From: Antilocapra americana | Lineage: Eukaryota > Chordata > Mammalia > Artiodactyla > Antilocapridae | Direction: 5' to 3' | Length of the DNA stretch: 64,000 nucleotides | Assembly: GCA_007570785.1 (NCBI GenBank) | Contig: ML664662.1 | Coordinates: forward strand, 3,794,976-3,858,975 | Part shown: positions 63,725-64,000 of the stretch, piece by piece | Layout: each line of letters opens with the position of its first letter | Position numbering within the stretch: the stretch's first letter is position 1 | Program-made: the position numbers and the translations under genes | Notes under the pieces: generated by a model | Databases searched by the model: none | The model's input: the letters and a program-made list of their open reading frames with translations, nothing else | What the model was told of the DNA's origin: nothing

Positions 63725-63846
63725 TTTATGTTTTGGTTTTTTGGTTGTGAGGCATGTGAGACCTTGGCTCCTTGATTAGGGATTGAGCCAGCACCCCCTG
63801 CGATGGAAGCCGAGGTCTTAACCACTGGCCCACCAGGGAATTCCCA
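63725..63846 (-). mobile_element. CHR-type tRNA-derived SINE, reverse
   Basis: Reverse-complement head GCCCACCAGGGAATTCCC, B-box complement GGGATTGAGCC, and a T-rich left end. Confidence 0.86.
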
Positions 63847-64000
63847 AGAGAAGATATCATCTTGTAGAGCCTAAGTGACTCCTTCCTAAAAAGAGGACCT
63901 GCCATCTTGCGATAGAAGGCAACACCCAAGTTCCCCCACCCCCAGGTCACCACCCTAGACACGACTGCCAATCAGAGGCTAGCGCGTGAAAAATCCCCTG

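Overview
The window is nuclear DNA from a ruminant, almost certainly a bovid. Coding sequence occurs only as short spliced exons. The rest is dense with repeats restricted to ruminants or cetartiodactyls: Bov-tA SINEs, BovB (RTE) LINEs, CHR-type tRNA-derived SINEs and a ruminant L1. Older mammal-wide repeats (MIR, L2, MLT1 LTRs, MER5-like DNA transposons) lie beneath them. No bacterial, plasmid or phage features were seen. The exact species cannot be read from the sequence. Two runs of N (400 and 100) are assembly gaps.

Two host genes are recognisable, both on the minus strand and in the tandem order known from mammalian Xp21.1, so the window is very probably X-linked. LANCL3 (LanC-like 3) occupies the right half. 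Four exons at 56203-56080, 54937-54740, 48288-48081 and 40224-40065 splice in frame and encode the C-terminal 229 residues and the stop. The first part of the protein lies beyond the right edge. XK, the Kell-complex membrane protein and VPS13A partner, begins in a CpG island at 28.5-29.5 kb. Exon 1 (29065-28821) and exon 2 (21137-20875) give the first 169 codons. Exon 3 was not found and should lie beyond the left edge, so positions 1-20874 are XK intron 2. About 11 kb separates the LANCL3 stop from the XK start.

Layout: 1-20.9 kb is XK intron 2, with a 3.6 kb 5'-truncated ruminant L1 (9.2-12.8 kb, holding the 400-N gap), a BovB piece, an L2 and MLT1 LTRs. 20.9-29.1 kb is XK exon 2, intron 1 and exon 1. 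29.1-40 kb is the intergenic interval with the XK promoter and the 100-N gap. 40-64 kb is LANCL3 with very SINE-rich introns. Many insertions keep target-site duplications, so their order can be read: for example an L2 is split by an L1, which is split by two Bov-tA copies, and an L1 is split by a BovB. I found no new multi-gene system. The most useful leads are the inverted SINE pairs flanking LANCL3 exons, the repeat in the XK 5' leader, the L1 gap whose frame can be predicted, and the readable insertion histories. Repeat boundaries are by eye, to about 10-20 bases unless a duplication fixes them.
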